A stretch of 64,000 nt of DNA from Cycas panzhihuaensis (Eukaryota > Cycadophyta). Of the stretch, positions 63,271-64,000 are shown in pieces. Below the pieces are notes generated by a model that was not told the origin of the DNA, ran no database searches, and saw nothing but the letters and a program-made list of their open reading frames with translations. Position 1 is the first letter of the stretch. Every line of letters starts with the position of its first letter. The DNA lies in assembly GCA_023213395.1 (NCBI GenBank), contig CM041465.1:71183741-71247740 (forward strand), in the 5' to 3' direction. Position numbers and translations under genes: made by a program.

Positions 63271-64000
63271 TTTACTAGAAAGACCTTGTTGTTAAATTCT
63301 AGAAAGATAAATTTATCATTAAGGGACCATTAAACAAATTTAATCGTATTGTCTTAGGACTTGTTGATCATAGCACAGGTCTCTATAGTTTAACAAGTCT
63401 ACAAAATAATAAAACAAAACCCTTCAGCGCTTTTATCGCCAAATCTAACTCACTCAGCGAACTTTGGCATGCATGATTTGGCCATACAAGTTATGACAAA
63501 TTATAATATCTAAAAAAACATGAAATAGTTCATGGTCTTCCACCCTTAAACACTATTTATGGTGTTTGTGAAGCTTGTATGATAGGTAAGCAACACATGG
63601 ACCCATTCCCATATAAAATACAATTCAGAGCGACTGTTCCACTTGAACTTGTTCACTCTGACATATGTAAACCTTTTCATATAACATCATACTTAGGCTT
63701 TCATTATTTTCTTACATTTATTAATAATTATTTAAGAAAATGTTGGGTTTACATGCTCAAAATACGTAGTCAAGTATTTGACATTTTTGTTGAATACAAA
63801 ACGCTAGTTGAAAACTAATCAAACTTAAAAATTAAAATTTTTTGATCCGATAATACAAAGGAATATTTAAGTGGCAAATTCACTTCTTTACGTAAAGCAT
63901 ACGCAATTTAGTTCCAAAGATACATTATATATATTCCTTAGCAAAACGGTGTTACTGAACACAAAAACTGTACTGTTATTAAGATGACTCATTGCATGTT
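63271..64000 (+). pseudogene. E6 integrase, truncated by window end
   Basis: The pre-integrase zinc domain (LWHA..GHTSYD, CEACMIGKQH at 63572-63601) is followed by LELVHSDICKPFHI (first Asp), FLTFINNYLRKCWVY (where FIDDfSRk is expected), SDNTKEYLSG (second Asp) and QNGVTEHKNCTV (Glu). The element continues past 64000, so RT and RNase H are not seen. Confidence 0.9.

Overview
This looks like a heterochromatic, repeat-filled stretch of a large plant nuclear genome. The evidence is plant-type Ty1/copia and Ty3/gypsy (Tat-like) retrotransposons, an ACT-domain-repeat (ACR) gene fragment of plant type, a plant mobile domain (PMD) gene and a U2 snRNA fragment. I see no intact host gene. A conifer or another large-genome seed plant would fit, but the species is an inference. 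Nearly every coding region is decayed, and the in-frame stops mostly sit where CAA, CAG or CGA is expected, as methylated-cytosine deamination would produce.

Left block (1-20.6 kb). The 5' part of a minus-strand LTR element (leader 1-1138, LTR 1153-1558) is followed by unassigned DNA. A minus-strand copia element, E2 (3510-14225, TSD AAAAG), comes next. E2 carries two later insertions. One is a non-autonomous LTR element, E1 (3735-8584, TSD CCTAA), which landed 2 bp inside the end of an E2 LTR and carries an ACR gene fragment. The other is a solo LTR (12043-12687, TSD TCCTT) inside E2 gag. Then come unassigned DNA, an 873-bp (TA)n tract (17214-18086) and more unassigned DNA.

Central block (20.6-54.6 kb). 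This is a four-deep nest of LTR retrotransposons. E3 (20580-54616, plus strand, no recognisable coding) contains copia A (22626-53380, plus, TSD AAAAT). Copia A is split inside gag by a giant Tat-like gypsy element (25021-50140, minus strand, 3-kb LTRs). The gypsy is split inside gag by copia B (38250-45707, plus, TSD TGAGG). Removing each insertion in turn restores the order of the element beneath.

The gypsy is the most unusual object. On its own strand it has gag, protease, RT, RNase H and integrase, then a second, archaeal-type RNase H near the 3' LTR. Between integrase and that second RNase H lies a gene in the opposite orientation (29.4-32.0 kb on +). It has its own TATA box, probable introns, an N-terminal plant mobile domain and a C-terminal coiled coil.

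Right block (54.6-64 kb). Unassigned AT-rich DNA holds a possible SINE. It is followed by a copia-type 5' LTR with primer-binding site (59365-59837), a poorly understood 1.6-kb stretch, a degraded U2 snRNA 5' fragment (61478-61547), and the gag-protease-integrase part of another copia element running off the window end.
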